Positions 52,310-62,329 of a DNA stretch of 64,000 bases are shown piece by piece. The notes below the pieces were generated by a model. It worked only from the letters and a program-made list of their open reading frames with translations. It was not told the origin of the DNA and made no database searches. The stretch is from Chryseobacterium daecheongense (GTDB taxonomy: Bacteria > Bacteroidota > Bacteroidia > Flavobacteriales > Weeksellaceae). Location: contig CP115858.1 of NCBI GenBank assembly GCA_027920525.1, positions 62,001-126,000 on the forward strand, read 5' to 3'. A program made the translations under genes and the position numbers. Position 1 is the first letter of the stretch. The number at the start of each line of letters is the position of its first letter.

Positions 52310-55300
52310 ATGGCAAAACGTACAGATATAAAAACAATTTTAGTAATTGGTTCCGGGCCTATCATCATTGGGCAGGCAGCCGAATTCGATTACGCAGGAA
52401 CGCAGGCTTGTTTGTCTTTGAGAGAAGAAGGCTACAGGGTAATTTTGATCAACTCAAATCCTGCAACGATTATGACGGATGTGGAGATCGCTGATAAAGT
52501 ATATATCGAGCCGATATCCCTTCAGTTTGTAAGTCATATCATCAGAAAAGAGCGTCCGGATGCGTTGCTTCCTACTTTGGGAGGACAAACCGGATTGAAT
52601 ATGGCGGTAGAATTAGAGAAATCAGGGATTCTTGAAGAATGTAAAGTTGAGGTACTTGGAACTAAGCTTTCAGCGATCAACAGAGCGGAGGACAGAGATC
52701 TGTTCCGTGAGTTGATGAGAGAGCTGAACGAGCCGGTTCCGGAATCTGATATTGTAAATACAGTGGAAGGAGCCCTTAATTTTGCAGAAGAAATCGGATA
52801 TCCTGTAATTGTTCGTCCTGCCTTTACGATGGGAGGAACAGGAGGTGGAATCGCTTCCAATGAGACTGAATTGAAGGAGATTGCTGAATTAGGATTGAAA
52901 TACAGCCCGGTTACCCAGTGTCTTATCGAAAAATCAATTGCCGGTTTCAAGGAGATTGAATATGAGGTAATGCGTGATGCGAACGACAATGCCATTGTGG
53001 TTTGTAACATGGAGAATATCGATCCTGTAGGAGTTCACACGGGAGACTCAATTGTTGTGGCGCCTTCACAGACACTTTCGGACAGAGAGTATCAACTATT
53101 GAGAAATGCATCACTGAAAATCATCAGAGCATTAGGAATTGAGGGGGGATGTAACGTGCAGCTGGCCCTGGATCCTCACTCATTCAATTATTATATCATC
53201 GAGGTAAACCCTAGGGTTTCCAGATCATCAGCTTTAGCAAGTAAGGCAACAGGATATCCTATCGCTAAAATTGCGGCTAAAATTGCAGTAGGACTTACGC
53301 TGGATGAAATTATGAATCCGGTTACAGGAAAAACATATGCATGTTTTGAGCCAGCACTGGATTATGTGGTAACCAAATTCCCGAGATTCCCGTTCGATAA
53401 ATTTGAAACTGCTGACAGAAGACTTTCTACTCAGATGAAAGCTACCGGAGAGGTTATGGCCATCGGAAGAAATTTTGAAGAGTCTTTACAAAAAGCGATC
53501 CGCTCTCTAGAAACAGGAATCAGACATCTCGGATTAAAGAAAAAACAGGCAGAAGCGCTTACAGCAGAAGAAATCGAAAGAAGAATCAGAGTTTGTGATG
53601 ATGAGAGATTATTTATCATCGGGGATGCGTTGAGAAGAGGATATGACTGGGAACAGATCGTAGAATGGAGTAAAATTGACAAATTCTTTATATGGAAGAT
53701 CAAAAAGCTTATTGATTTCGAAAAAGTTATTGCGGACAATAAATTCAATAAAGAGACTTTAATTGAGGCTAAAAAATTAGGTTTCGCAGACCTTAATATC
53801 GCCCACCTTTGGGAGACGACACAGCGTGAAGTTTTCAACTTCAGAAAAGAAAACGGGGTGATGCCGGTTTATAAAATGGTGGATACCTGCGCAGCTGAAT
53901 TTGAAAGTGAAACCCCATATTTCTACGGAACCTATGAGGAGGAAAATGAAAGTGTGGTTTCAGATAAGAAAAAGGTTATTGTTTTAGGTTCGGGACCTAT
54001 CAGAATCGGACAAGGGGTAGAATTTGATTATGCAACGGTACATTCAGTATGGGCGATCAAAGAAATGGGATATGAAGCAATCATTATCAATAACAACCCT
54101 GAGACTGTTTCTACAGATTTCTCAATCTCAGATAAGCTGTATTTTGAACCTCTGACGGAAGAAGATGTAATGAACATCATCGAACTGGAAAAGCCAACAG
54201 GAGTAGTTGTACAGTTCGGAGGACAAACAGCGATTAACCTTGCAGATAAATTGGCCAGCCATGGAGTGAAGATCCTGGGAACTTCATTAGAAGATCTTGA
54301 CAGAGCTGAAAACAGAGATAAATTCGAGAAAGCGCTTCAGGAACTTGGAATTCCTCAACCACTGGGAAAAACTTCAACTTCGAAAGAAGAGGCAATAAAG
54401 ATTGCCAATGAAATCGGATATCCGGTGTTGGTAAGACCAAGTTATGTGTTGGGAGGAAGAGCCATGGAGATTGTATATACAGAAGCAGAACTGGCACACT
54501 ATATGGAATTTGCGGTAGATGCAAGCCCGGAACATCCGGTACTGGTAGACCGCTACATCACCGGAAAAGAAGTGGAAGTGGATGCCATCTGTGACGGGGA
54601 AACTGTAATTATCCCTGGAATTATGGAGCACATTGAAAGAGCAGGGGTTCACTCCGGAGACTCTATCGCAGTGTATCCACCGCAGAATGTTTCTCAAAAA
54701 GAAATTGATACATTGGTAGATTACACACAAAGGCTGGCAAAAGGCCTTAATGTGATCGGATTAATGAATATCCAATATGTTCTTTTTGAAGGAAATGTAT
54801 ATGTGATCGAGGTAAATCCACGTTCATCAAGAACAGTTCCTTTCCTTTCAAAAATTACGGATGTGCCGATGGCTAATCTGGCAACAAAAGCAATATTAGG
54901 TCAGAAACTAAAAGACCTTGGATATGAAAACGGACTGGTACCTAATAAAGAAGGGGTGTTTGTAAAAGTTCCTGTGTTCTCTTTCTCCAAATTAACAAAA
55001 GTTGATATCTCCCTGGGACCTGAAATGAAATCTACAGGAGAAGTTATGGGAAAAGATACAACTCTGGAAAAAGCACTTTACAAAGGTTTGATCGCTGCAG
55101 GAAGAAAAGTTCCGATGCATGGCTCTATTCTCTTCACTGTAGCTGATAAGCATAAAGAAGAGGCTGCTGATCTTGCGGCAAGATTCCATGAAGTCGGATT
55201 CAGAATCTGGGCAACGGAAGGAACGGCTAAATTCTTTGAAGAGAAAGGAATTCCTTGTAAAATAGGATACAAGATCGGAGAAGAGGATGTCAACCTTATC

Positions 55301-55492
55301 GACCTGATCCAGAAAGGTAAAGTACAGTATGTAGTTAATACCATGACAAAAGGGAAGCAAGTTGAAAGAGACGGTTTCCAGATCAGAAGAATGAGTGTTG
55401 AAAACGGAGTACCATGTTTAACTTCCATGGATACTGTAGAAGCAATTCTAAAAGTAATTGAAAGCATGACTTTCAAAATGGAAGCGATGTAA
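52310..55492 (+). CDS. carB: Carbamoyl-phosphate synthase large subunit
   Basis: 1060 residues, full length. Two homologous ATP-grasp halves: the first begins [26 protein letters not shown], quoted as [19 protein letters not shown], and the second [20 protein letters not shown]. Both keep their EVNPRxSRS/T motifs ([17 protein letters not shown] and [15 protein letters not shown]). An oligomerisation domain lies between, and a C-terminal MGS-like allosteric domain ([19 protein letters not shown]) spans the last 130 residues. It makes carbamoyl phosphate for both pyrimidines and arginine. The gene starts 7 bases after the right heptamer array and ends at a strong terminator. Confidence 0.97.
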   Translation: MAKRTDIKTILVIGSGPIIIGQAAEFDYAGTQACLSLREEGYRVILINSNPATIMTDVEIADKVYIEPISLQFVSHIIRKERPDALLPTLGGQTGLNMAVELEKSGILEECKVEVLGTKLSAINRAEDRDLFRELMRELNEPVPESDIVNTVEGALNFAEEIGYPVIVRPAFTMGGTGGGIASNETELKEIAELGLKYSPVTQCLIEKSIAGFKEIEYEVMRDANDNAIVVCNMENIDPVGVHTGDSIVVAPSQTLSDREYQLLRNASLKIIRALGIEGGCNVQLALDPHSFNYYIIEVNPRVSRSSALASKATGYPIAKIAAKIAVGLTLDEIMNPVTGKTYACFEPALDYVVTKFPRFPFDKFETADRRLSTQMKATGEVMAIGRNFEESLQKAIRSLETGIRHLGLKKKQAEALTAEEIERRIRVCDDERLFIIGDALRRGYDWEQIVEWSKIDKFFIWKIKKLIDFEKVIADNKFNKETLIEAKKLGFADLNIAHLWETTQREVFNFRKENGVMPVYKMVDTCAAEFESETPYFYGTYEEENESVVSDKKKVIVLGSGPIRIGQGVEFDYATVHSVWAIKEMGYEAIIINNNPETVSTDFSISDKLYFEPLTEEDVMNIIELEKPTGVVVQFGGQTAINLADKLASHGVKILGTSLEDLDRAENRDKFEKALQELGIPQPLGKTSTSKEEAIKIANEIGYPVLVRPSYVLGGRAMEIVYTEAELAHYMEFAVDASPEHPVLVDRYITGKEVEVDAICDGETVIIPGIMEHIERAGVHSGDSIAVYPPQNVSQKEIDTLVDYTQRLAKGLNVIGLMNIQYVLFEGNVYVIEVNPRSSRTVPFLSKITDVPMANLATKAILGQKLKDLGYENGLVPNKEGVFVKVPVFSFSKLTKVDISLGPEMKSTGEVMGKDTTLEKALYKGLIAAGRKVPMHGSILFTVADKHKEEAADLAARFHEVGFRIWATEGTAKFFEEKGIPCKIGYKIGEEDVNLIDLIQKGKVQYVVNTMTKGKQVERDGFQIRRMSVENGVPCLTSMDTVEAILKVIESMTFKMEAM

Positions 55493-55511
55493 TTCCTGAA
55501 AAAATAAATGT

Positions 55512-55546
55512 AAAACGCACCCTAAGTAATTAGGGTGCGTTTTTTT
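55512..55546 (+). terminator. Intrinsic terminator of the pyrB-carB cluster
   Basis: A perfect 14-bp stem (55512-55525 with 55530-55543, core CGCACCCTAA / TTAGGGTGCG) with a GTAA loop is followed by a T-run, 20 bases after the carB stop. Confidence 0.9.
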
Positions 55547-55683
55547 GTAAAGAATAAATTTTATAGAGATAATGAAGAAATCATTGTGTAAATTTGAATG
55601 ATTCACTATTTTATTTGAATCAATGTATTGAAGAAATTTTTAAAATATTTTCGGATTTTAATTTTCTCGGATCAATATAATAT

Positions 55684-56103
55684 ATGAAAAATAAAAGAAT
55701 TCTCATTGTTGGAGTGTGTATAGTAGTCTTCTTAACCGCATTTTTTTATGCTTTATTTGAAAACCCCTATAAGACCGTAACAATCAAAGTACTCGATTGT
55801 GAATATACTTACAGAGACTATTATTTTGATGATTGGAAACTAAGGGATTCCTATATAAAACCACAACCAACCACAGCATTTGGAAAACAGTTCGCTGAAA
55901 AAGAAATTGGGATGTGTCTGTATGGTAAATATTTTCAAACATTACATTCACAATATAAAATTGAACTTTTAAAATTGTTCAAAAACAGTGAAGAGGTAAT
56001 GATTACAGAAAAGAATTTTGTAATTGATAAGGAGTTTAAAAATAAGACGGGGTTAAATAAACCAAAAGACTCTATTGATTTCAATCAATATTATCTTGAG
56101 TAA
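55684..56103 (+). CDS. Small membrane-anchored protein of unknown function
   Basis: 139 residues. One N-terminal hydrophobic helix (about 6-25, ILIVGVCIVVFLTAFFYALF) is followed by a soluble domain with two cysteines (DCEYTYRDYYFDDWK and EIGMCLYGKYF). I do not recognise the family. The end (FNQYYLE) is acidic. It is a single gene after the carB terminator, with about 135 bases of AT-rich upstream sequence. An imperfect hairpin with a T-rich tail about 85 bases downstream (56187-56223) may end its transcript. Confidence 0.6.
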   Translation: MKNKRILIVGVCIVVFLTAFFYALFENPYKTVTIKVLDCEYTYRDYYFDDWKLRDSYIKPQPTTAFGKQFAEKEIGMCLYGKYFQTLHSQYKIELLKLFKNSEEVMITEKNFVIDKEFKNKTGLNKPKDSIDFNQYYLE

Positions 56104-56186
56104 AGTTTTGGTTCTACAATATAAGGTTTACGATATTACAAGGGTTATCATAAAATGACTTCGGACATTTTTCTTACCATAGTTCT

Positions 56187-56223
56187 AAACGCACTTTAAT
56201 GAATAATTTAAGGTGTGTTTTTA
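56187..56223 (+). terminator. Weak hairpin terminator candidate
   Basis: AAACGCACTTTAA and TTTAAGGTGTGTTT pair with G-U wobbles and are followed by T-rich sequence. It resembles a decayed copy of the carB terminator. The rest of the 247-base gap (56104-56350) shows nothing I can support. Confidence 0.35.
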
Positions 56224-56350
56224 TTTTTGGCGAATATTTTATTAGGTTTATTTTAATGTACGATAAACATTGGAAAAATTAAAGAGAGTAGGTAAAAGGA
56301 AATTGATAAATATGTAAATTAGCCCGTTAAAATTTATTAAATAAAATTGA

Positions 56351-56935
56351 ATGAAATCAAAATTTAAAATTTTTGTTTTAGGTGTTTCGTTGACGTCTTT
56401 AACGAGTTGTGCATTATCTAATTCTGTTCAGCAAATTAATTATCAATCAGGGTTAAAAATTGATAATAAATTAGCTTCCAGTAAGACTGTTCAGATCGAT
56501 CCTATGAAAGATACAAGGGGATATCAGGATAATAAAGTTATTTTCTATAAGAAAAACATGTACAACCAAACCATGTCCGGTGCTTATATGGCTGAAAAAC
56601 CTGTTTCAGAAATCCTTACGGACGCTATAAAAAACGGGCTTAAAGAAAAGAATGTTAACTTAGGCAACGATAATAAAAGTTTTACGTTAAAATCAGAATT
56701 ACAAAAAATGGATTACGAAGCCATTTCCGGATTCTCTACTGTTCAGCTGATCCCTCAGATCACCGTAAAGTTTCAGTTGATTGACAATGAAGGAAAAGTG
56801 GTTTGGACTGATCTGATAACAGGAAAGGCAAACACAAAAGGAGCCAAATTTGAAAAATTCCTGCCACCGGCTATCGACAATCTTGTAGAGCAGCTGGTCA
56901 ACAGCCAGGACTTCCTGAATACGATAAAAGAATAA
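56351..56935 (+). CDS. Putative lipoprotein, YajG-like fold possible
   Basis: 194 residues. A lipoprotein signal ends in SLTSC (Cys about residue 21). The mature part reads as an alpha/beta domain: a strand and loop (SKTVQIDPMKDTRGYQDNKV), a helix (PVSEILTDAIKNGLKEKNVN), then a run of strands (VQLIPQITVKFQLID, KVVWTDLITGKA) and a final helix. This pattern is shared with YajG-type and ABC-transport auxiliary lipoproteins, but I cannot confirm homology. Single gene with its own terminator. Confidence 0.65.
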   Translation: MKSKFKIFVLGVSLTSLTSCALSNSVQQINYQSGLKIDNKLASSKTVQIDPMKDTRGYQDNKVIFYKKNMYNQTMSGAYMAEKPVSEILTDAIKNGLKEKNVNLGNDNKSFTLKSELQKMDYEAISGFSTVQLIPQITVKFQLIDNEGKVVWTDLITGKANTKGAKFEKFLPPAIDNLVEQLVNSQDFLNTIKE

Positions 56936-56971
56936 TCGATATTTTGATATAAAAAAAACAGATAATTTTTG

Positions 56972-56997
56972 CCCCGTAAATTTTTTACGGGGTTTTT
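56972..56997 (+). terminator. Intrinsic terminator after the lipoprotein gene
   Basis: A 9-bp stem CCCCGTAAA / TTTACGGGG (56972-56980 with 56984-56992), three-base loop, then five T. Confidence 0.85.
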
Positions 56998-57115
56998 AGT
57001 TGATGTAAACATATTAGTTTTTTTTTGCCGATTTATTTATAAATTAGAGCGTTAAAATTCAGGCTGTTAAAATTGTAAAAAAACTAATAGGAATTCCATC
57101 AAATCAAAAGTAACC

Positions 57116-57619
57116 ATGGCAGAATATAACGCAAAATCAAATAATGCTTTATCTTTTGAAGTGACAAAAGATGAGAAATTAATTGGAAAACTTTCTTATA
57201 ATAGCTGGTTTAAGTTCAATGCAGTCATTGACCTGGCGGATTATTCCCATTATGTAATAGAACCTAAAGGTTTTTGGGGAACAACGATTGAACTGAAATA
57301 CCATGATCGTGTTCTGCTGAAGTTCAGAATGAACTGGAACGGAGAAATCGTCATTCAGACCCATTTTAATGATTGTAAAAAAAGTTATGCCTTTAAGCAC
57401 AGAGGGATTTTTAAAGAATCTTTCGTGCTTGTGGATGAAGAGGGTTCTGAATATGTAGTGATGAAACCTAATTTTAAGTGGAATAACCCCGATTATGAAT
57501 ACCAGATCGCTACCTCCGAAGCTTTTGAAGAAATTCCTGATAAAGAAATTATATTGATCACTTCATTGCATTGTGCCAATTATTACATGTCTATGATGAG
57601 TTCAGCCTCTGTAATATAA
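57116..57619 (+). CDS. Beta-rich cytoplasmic protein of unknown function
   Basis: 167 residues with no signal peptide and no membrane helix. Strands alternate regularly (IGKLSYNSWFKFNAVIDLAD, YVIEPKGFWGTTIELKYHD, VLLKFRMNWNGEIVIQTHF), and a hydrophobic C-terminal helix follows (ILITSLHCANYYMSMMSSAS). The repeated beta pattern with a buried terminal helix is reminiscent of the LURP-one/tubby-like/scramblase barrel, where a long strand array wraps a hydrophobic C-terminal helix. This is my inference and no family can be named. Single gene, convergent with the next. Confidence 0.6.
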   Translation: MAEYNAKSNNALSFEVTKDEKLIGKLSYNSWFKFNAVIDLADYSHYVIEPKGFWGTTIELKYHDRVLLKFRMNWNGEIVIQTHFNDCKKSYAFKHRGIFKESFVLVDEEGSEYVVMKPNFKWNNPDYEYQIATSEAFEEIPDKEIILITSLHCANYYMSMMSSASVI

Positions 57620-57654
57620 CTATAGAATGCCCAACATTAGCTAGTTTTTTATTT

Positions 57655-58506
57655 TTAATTGATTTTATAATAAGGATCGGAGAAATACCGGCTGGGTTTA
57701 ATATAAGCTGTTTTCCGGTCTGCATCAAATATCCATATGAACCTTTTGATCAGGTCTGCTGCAAAATAACTTACTTTTTGCGTTTTAAGATCTCCTGCAA
57801 AGAATCCTGCAGAAACATTTTTTAATGTTGTATTTCCGATTTTAAACTCAGGTAAAATTCCTTGTTTTGTGATCACACTTTTTCCGCTGGAATTCTTTAA
57901 TGTTTTCTCGCCCGTTATTTTTAATTTTTTATCCAGCAGGTTATCTTCCGCAAACTGATTATTGTACAGAAGTCCACCGGAATATCCCGATTGTAACAGA
58001 AAGCGGCCGGTAATCGTTTTCCCATCGATTATATTTTCTGCTTCAATAAACAACTGATCCCTTTCCAGATATAATTTTATAGGCTGAAATCCCTCCAGAT
58101 CGGGTAGATGATCATAAATTACAAACTGATTATGGTCATAATCGATCTTGAAGGCCTTTCCGGAGAAAGCTCTTGTTCCGAACTTTCCGTCAGCTTCATG
58201 TCCGGTCAGTTCATTATCAAAAAAACGTACATTTTTCCAGGTGATTTTTCCCAATTGCACCCTGTTGTTATCACTGATTTCATCCTTATTAAAGATAATA
58301 TGATCTGCCTTCCGGGTTCGTTGAGGGGATATTGAAGCATCCTCCATGGCAATCTGAAACATCAGATCTAGTGAATCCTTGTCATTAACCAGTGCTTTTA
58401 CAATAATATTATTGTGCTTGGTTAATCTGAAAGGAATTGTTTCCTGTGCGTGAAGAGTAGTGAGGTCAATAAGGAAAAAGAGTATGAATTTTATTTTTGT
58501 CAGCAT
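57655..58506 (-). CDS. Secreted aspartyl-protease-like protein without catalytic Asp
   Basis: 283 residues. Signal peptide to about residue 20 (...DLTTLHAQ). The layout is that of Bacteroidota retropepsin-like proteins with two similar halves: first lobe LMFQIAMEDASIS, flap-like region, GKFGTRAFSGKAFKIDYDHN (the usual G-x-x-G-x-x-x-F hydrophobic core motif), second lobe FLLQSGYSGGLLYN. At the places where D-T/S-G is expected, residues Q51 and Q172 appear, so both catalytic aspartates seem to be lost. If right, it would be a binding or scaffolding pseudoenzyme. The frame is intact and has no stop. Confidence 0.65.
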   Translation of the reverse strand: MLTKIKFILFFLIDLTTLHAQETIPFRLTKHNNIIVKALVNDKDSLDLMFQIAMEDASISPQRTRKADHIIFNKDEISDNNRVQLGKITWKNVRFFDNELTGHEADGKFGTRAFSGKAFKIDYDHNQFVIYDHLPDLEGFQPIKLYLERDQLFIEAENIIDGKTITGRFLLQSGYSGGLLYNNQFAEDNLLDKKLKITGEKTLKNSSGKSVITKQGILPEFKIGNTTLKNVSAGFFAGDLKTQKVSYFAADLIKRFIWIFDADRKTAYIKPSRYFSDPYYKIN

Positions 58507-58629
58507 GGATAAAAGATTTCGGTATAGAAATTAACCTTTATTTTTGAAATATAAAAGAATAAAAATACTTGTTCATTTTTCGGTTGCAAAATATACCCCA
58601 CAGTACTTAATTTTATAAAAAAAAGCGAA

Positions 58630-59406
58630 ATGACAAATATTCAAATTTTCAGAGATCTGCATCATGGTAATGAACCTTTATTGGTGGGAAATGTATGGAA
58701 TGTACAAAGCGCGAAAGTATACGAAAAGCTGGGCTATAAAGCTTTAGCCACTTCAAGCTCTGCGGTAGCCCATAGTTTGGGGTACGAGGATGGAGAAGAG
58801 ATGAGTTTTGATGAGTATTTCTATATGGCTGAAAGGATACTGAAATCTGTTCATATTCCTGTATCTGTGGACCTGGAATCGGGTTATGGAAATACAACCG
58901 ATGAGATCGTTTCCAATATTTCCAAACTGTCGGCTGCCGGAGCTGTAGGGATTAATATTGAAGACAGTATCGTGGTGGACGGAAAAAGGAGATTACTATC
59001 ACAGGATGAGATTTATGAGAAATTCCGACCTGTTATTTCAAAACTGAAAGACAATGCTGTTGAAATTTTCATCAATTTCCGCACAGATCCCTTTTTGATG
59101 GGAATTGAAAATCCTGTTGAAGAAACTTTGCAAAGAATCCGGATCTTTGAAGAACTGGGAGTGGATGGGATATTTGTACCGTGTATTACCGATGAAGAGG
59201 ATATCAAAACCATTGTGAACTCCACGGAGACTCCTATTAATGTTATGTGTATGCCGGAATTACCCGATTTTGAAACTTTAAAAACGCTTAATGTTAAAAG
59301 AATTTCCTCCGGTAGTTTTTTAAATGGATACATTTATGATCGTTTGGAAGATGTGGGCCGCGAGGTTGTTGCAAAACAAAGCTTTTCATCTATTTTTATA
59401 TCATAA
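58630..59406 (+). CDS. Isocitrate lyase/PEP mutase-family enzyme
   Basis: 258 residues, TIM-barrel of the ICL/PEP-mutase superfamily. LLVGNVWNVQSAKVYEKLGY replaces the usual N-terminal NAWD motif; ATSSSAVAHSLGYEDGE, VSVDLESGYGN (metal-binding Asp) and GAVGINIEDSI (Glu-Asp) are conserved. The catalytic Cys loop of isocitrate lyase (KKCGH) is absent, so it is closer to carboxyphosphonoenolpyruvate/oxaloacetate-type members. The substrate is unknown. Its stop overlaps the ada start by one base, implying coupled expression. Confidence 0.85.
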   Translation: MTNIQIFRDLHHGNEPLLVGNVWNVQSAKVYEKLGYKALATSSSAVAHSLGYEDGEEMSFDEYFYMAERILKSVHIPVSVDLESGYGNTTDEIVSNISKLSAAGAVGINIEDSIVVDGKRRLLSQDEIYEKFRPVISKLKDNAVEIFINFRTDPFLMGIENPVEETLQRIRIFEELGVDGIFVPCITDEEDIKTIVNSTETPINVMCMPELPDFETLKTLNVKRISSGSFLNGYIYDRLEDVGREVVAKQSFSSIFIS

Positions 59407-60449
59407 TGAGGCTTACAGAAGACAGAATGTATCAGGCTTCCCTGGAAAAGGATTCCACATTTGAAGGAACGTACTGGATGGCCGTAAAAACGACCGGAAT
59501 ATTCTGCCGTCCCACCTGCACTGCCAGAAAGCCCAAAAGAGAAAATGTGGAGTTTTTTTTAGACACGAAAGACGCTATCGCACATGGTTACAGAGCATGC
59601 AAAGTATGCAGGCCGCTAGAAAAACTCAATGAAACACCATCCTACATCCGGGAATTGCTGAATGAATTAATGGGTGATGAATCGGTGAAAATCAAGGACT
59701 CCGACTTAATCGCGAGAAATATAGAGCCTGTAACAGTTCGCCGTTGGTTTTTGAAAAATCACGGGATCACTTTTCATGCTTTTCAAAGGAAACTGAAGGT
59801 AAATAAGGCTTTCAAAAGGATTAAAAACGGGGAAAGTATTCTCGATGCCGCAATGGCCTCGGGTTATGAAAGTCTGAGTGGTTTTAATGAACGCTTTAAA
59901 AATATAGTAGGAGTCTCCCCAAAACATACAGGAAGGCAGAAGATTATTGACCTTAAAAGGATTGAAACACCTTTAGGAACCATGTTTGCCTGTGCTGTTG
60001 ATGAAGGAATCTGTCTTCTTGAATTTACAGACCGGAAAAATATGGACCGGCAGTTTGCTTCGTTGTCAAAATTCCTCAATGCAGAAATCGTTCAGGGAGA
60101 AAACAAACATTTCCAGCAGCTCGAAAGAGAATTACAGGAATATTTTGAGGGAAGGCGAAAGTCTTTTGATGTTCCGTTATACATAACGGGTACAGAGTTT
60201 CAGGAAAAAGTATGGCAGCTGCTACGTGAAATTCCAATAGGAGAGACCAGGACCTATAAGCAGCAATCTGAGGTTTTAGGAAATCCAAAGGCTATACGTG
60301 CTGTAGGAACCGCCAACGGGATTAATAAAATAGCTATATTGGTTCCTTGTCATAGGGTGATCGGGTCTAATGGTGATCTGGTAGGCTATGCCGGTGGCAT
60401 CTGGAGAAAACAAAAATTACTGGAGCTGGAAAAAGCGATCTTATTCTGA
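59406..60449 (+). CDS. ada: Ada: DNA methylphosphotriester repair, activator and O6-alkylguanine methyltransferase
   Basis: 347 residues, nearly the length of E. coli Ada. Zinc/phosphotriester domain with C34, C38, C65 and C68 (FCRPTC ... ACKVC); C34 is the expected methyl acceptor. A central AraC-type HTH region follows (SILDAAMASGYESLSGFNERFKN). The C-terminal methyltransferase has VGTANGINKIAILVPCHRVIG, quoted as ILVPCHRVIG with acceptor C315. It repairs alkylated DNA and, once methylated, should activate its own unit. It overlaps the PEP-mutase-family gene by 1 base and is 48 bases before a Crp/Fnr-like gene. Confidence 0.94.
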   Translation: MRLTEDRMYQASLEKDSTFEGTYWMAVKTTGIFCRPTCTARKPKRENVEFFLDTKDAIAHGYRACKVCRPLEKLNETPSYIRELLNELMGDESVKIKDSDLIARNIEPVTVRRWFLKNHGITFHAFQRKLKVNKAFKRIKNGESILDAAMASGYESLSGFNERFKNIVGVSPKHTGRQKIIDLKRIETPLGTMFACAVDEGICLLEFTDRKNMDRQFASLSKFLNAEIVQGENKHFQQLERELQEYFEGRRKSFDVPLYITGTEFQEKVWQLLREIPIGETRTYKQQSEVLGNPKAIRAVGTANGINKIAILVPCHRVIGSNGDLVGYAGGIWRKQKLLELEKAILF

Positions 60450-60497
60450 TTTTTTATTTAAATTTATAGAACACATCATAACAAATATCCGGAATTT

Positions 60498-61031
60498 ATG
60501 AGTTCTGTAAATACCATCCAAACAATGATCGATGCCGGTTTATTTCAGGCTCAGAAAACCATTCAGCGATACCAGTTTTTAAAAGTAAAAGGAGAGACTG
60601 ATACCCATATTTACTTTGTTCAAGAAGGAAGTGTAAGGATTTTTATCATGGATGAGGATGAAGAACGGATCGTCAGGTTCGGATATAAGGGGAACATTAT
60701 TGTTTCACTTGATTCTTTTTTATCGGAAAAACCCTCTGATTTTTACATCCAGGCTATAAAAAGGACTACAGTAAAAATAGCCTCCAAGAATAATTTTTAT
60801 GAGTTGATCCGGTCGGATGATCAGCATCTGAATTGGTGGACCCATGTTCTGGAAGATCTCGTTCTGCAACAGATTGAAAGGGAAAAAGATCTCCTGATCT
60901 ATTCTCCCCGTGAGCGTTTTGAAAGGGTTTTGAAAAGAAGTCCGAAGCTGTTTCAGGAGATTCCCAATAAATATATTGCCAATTATCTGCGCATGAGCCC
61001 CGAAACATTATCGAGGCTAAAGAAATCTTGA
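60498..61031 (+). CDS. Crp/Fnr-family transcriptional regulator
   Basis: 177 residues. An N-terminal cyclic-nucleotide-binding-like beta barrel (HIYFVQEGSVRIFIMDEDEE, RFGYKGNIIVSLDSFL) is joined by a long helix to a short C-terminal HTH (IPNKYIANYLRMSPETLSRL). The cAMP-contacting Arg-Ser motif is not seen, so the ligand is unknown. The protein is shorter than Crp (210) and typical of Bacteroidota members. It starts 48 bases after ada and 54 bases before the DinB-like gene, so it may be part of an alkylation-response group. Confidence 0.85.
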   Translation: MSSVNTIQTMIDAGLFQAQKTIQRYQFLKVKGETDTHIYFVQEGSVRIFIMDEDEERIVRFGYKGNIIVSLDSFLSEKPSDFYIQAIKRTTVKIASKNNFYELIRSDDQHLNWWTHVLEDLVLQQIEREKDLLIYSPRERFERVLKRSPKLFQEIPNKYIANYLRMSPETLSRLKKS

Positions 61032-61085
61032 GTTCAATCAAGATTTCAGAATGGATTAATCCTGAAATTTGTAGAAAAAGGATCA

Positions 61086-61640
61086 ATGAAAATTCTTACC
61101 GCTCAATTATTATCAGAATTAAAGGAAATTACGCAAAATAACACCCGGTACGTAGAAACTCTTCTCAATAGAACGGATCAGGAACTCAATTACAGAACCT
61201 CTGAAAACTCCTGGACTGTACTGGAATGTATAGCGCACCTTAACCGGTATGGTCAATTTTATATTCCGGAAATCCAACGTAGGATATTATCCTCAAAATT
61301 TCCATCCAAAGTTACTTTTTTACCTGGAATTTTAGGGGACTACTTCGCAAAGTCAATGCTTCCAAAAGAGAAGCTTAATCCAATGAAAACATTCAAAACA
61401 ATGAATCCCATTCACAGTAAATTGGATAAGAACGTGTTAAAGGATTTTATTGAACAACAGCATCAATTACTCGGACTGCTTGAGAAAGCTAAAGATATTA
61501 ACCTTGAAAAGACCAGAACGAGCATCAGTATTTCAAAGCTTATTAAACTGAAGCTGGGAGACACTTTACGTTTTGTGATCTACCATCATTTGAGGCATAT
61601 CGAGCAGGCAAAAAAAGTATTGGAAAGTCTTAAAAATTAA
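61086..61640 (+). CDS. DinB-family four-helix protein
   Basis: 184 residues. DinB/YfiT-like bundle: the N-terminal helix LLSELKEITQNNTRYVETLL, ENSWTVLECIAHLNRYGQFY carrying the first metal-type His, and the C-terminal TLRFVIYHHLRHIEQAKKVL with the second His group. Members are often metal-dependent thiol transferases or damage-inducible proteins of unknown substrate. It follows the Crp/Fnr-like regulator by 54 bases on the same strand, which may control it. Confidence 0.82.
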   Translation: MKILTAQLLSELKEITQNNTRYVETLLNRTDQELNYRTSENSWTVLECIAHLNRYGQFYIPEIQRRILSSKFPSKVTFLPGILGDYFAKSMLPKEKLNPMKTFKTMNPIHSKLDKNVLKDFIEQQHQLLGLLEKAKDINLEKTRTSISISKLIKLKLGDTLRFVIYHHLRHIEQAKKVLESLKN

Positions 61641-61718
61641 TAGTGCGAAAGCAAAAATTATTAAGAATGGGGAGGGCTGTTTTATTTTGATTTCGTAATT
61701 TTAGGCAAAAATTTACAC

Positions 61719-62324
61719 GTGAAGAAATTACTATTCGCAGTTTGCCTGTCTGCTTCAGCTTTAAGTTTTGCACAGGATTATTCTGTACCGGCAGCAAGTC
61801 CACGTCAGAGAGTGGAACAACAATTTTCGATGTCTAAGATTACGATCGATTATGGAAGACCCGGAGTGAAAGGCCGTAAAATTTTCGGTGAATTGGTTCC
61901 TTATGGACAGGTGTGGAGAGCAGGAGCAAACTCTTCGACAAAAATTACTTTCGGACAGTCCGTTAACTTTGGAGGAAAAACAGTTCCTGCAGGAACTTAT
62001 GGACTATTCATTATTCCAACAGAAAAAGAATGGAAAGTTATTTTAAATAAAGATTTCCAGCAGTGGGGCGCGTACACCTATGATCCAAAGCAGGATGTTG
62101 TAGACGTTACCGTACCCGTAAATAAATTAGCAGATAAGCAGGAATGGTTTGAAATTACATTAAACCCTACCGATGAAAATTCCGGAAATTTGGTTATTAA
62201 GTGGGATATGGCTCAGGCAGAAGTTGCTTTGAAGCCGGCAAAATTAGATGCGGTGATCAAAATTTCTGATAAGTTGAAAGAAATCAAGAAAATAGAAACC
62301 GACGCAGCTAAAACCAAAAGCTAA
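61719..62324 (+). CDS. Secreted DUF2911 protein
   Basis: 201 residues, start codon GTG at 61719 (first residues MKKLLFAVCLSASALSFAQ, a signal peptide). The mature part is the DUF2911 beta domain: SPRQRVEQQFSMSKITIDYG, RPGVKGRKIFGELVPYGQVW, RAGANSSTKITFGQSVNFGG, KTVPAGTYGLFIIPTEKEW. The function of DUF2911 is not known; it is common in Bacteroidota periplasm. A helical tail rich in Lys follows. Preceded by about 80 bases without a gene. Confidence 0.88.
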   Translation: MKKLLFAVCLSASALSFAQDYSVPAASPRQRVEQQFSMSKITIDYGRPGVKGRKIFGELVPYGQVWRAGANSSTKITFGQSVNFGGKTVPAGTYGLFIIPTEKEWKVILNKDFQQWGAYTYDPKQDVVDVTVPVNKLADKQEWFEITLNPTDENSGNLVIKWDMAQAEVALKPAKLDAVIKISDKLKEIKKIETDAAKTKS

Positions 62325-62329
62325 GACGT

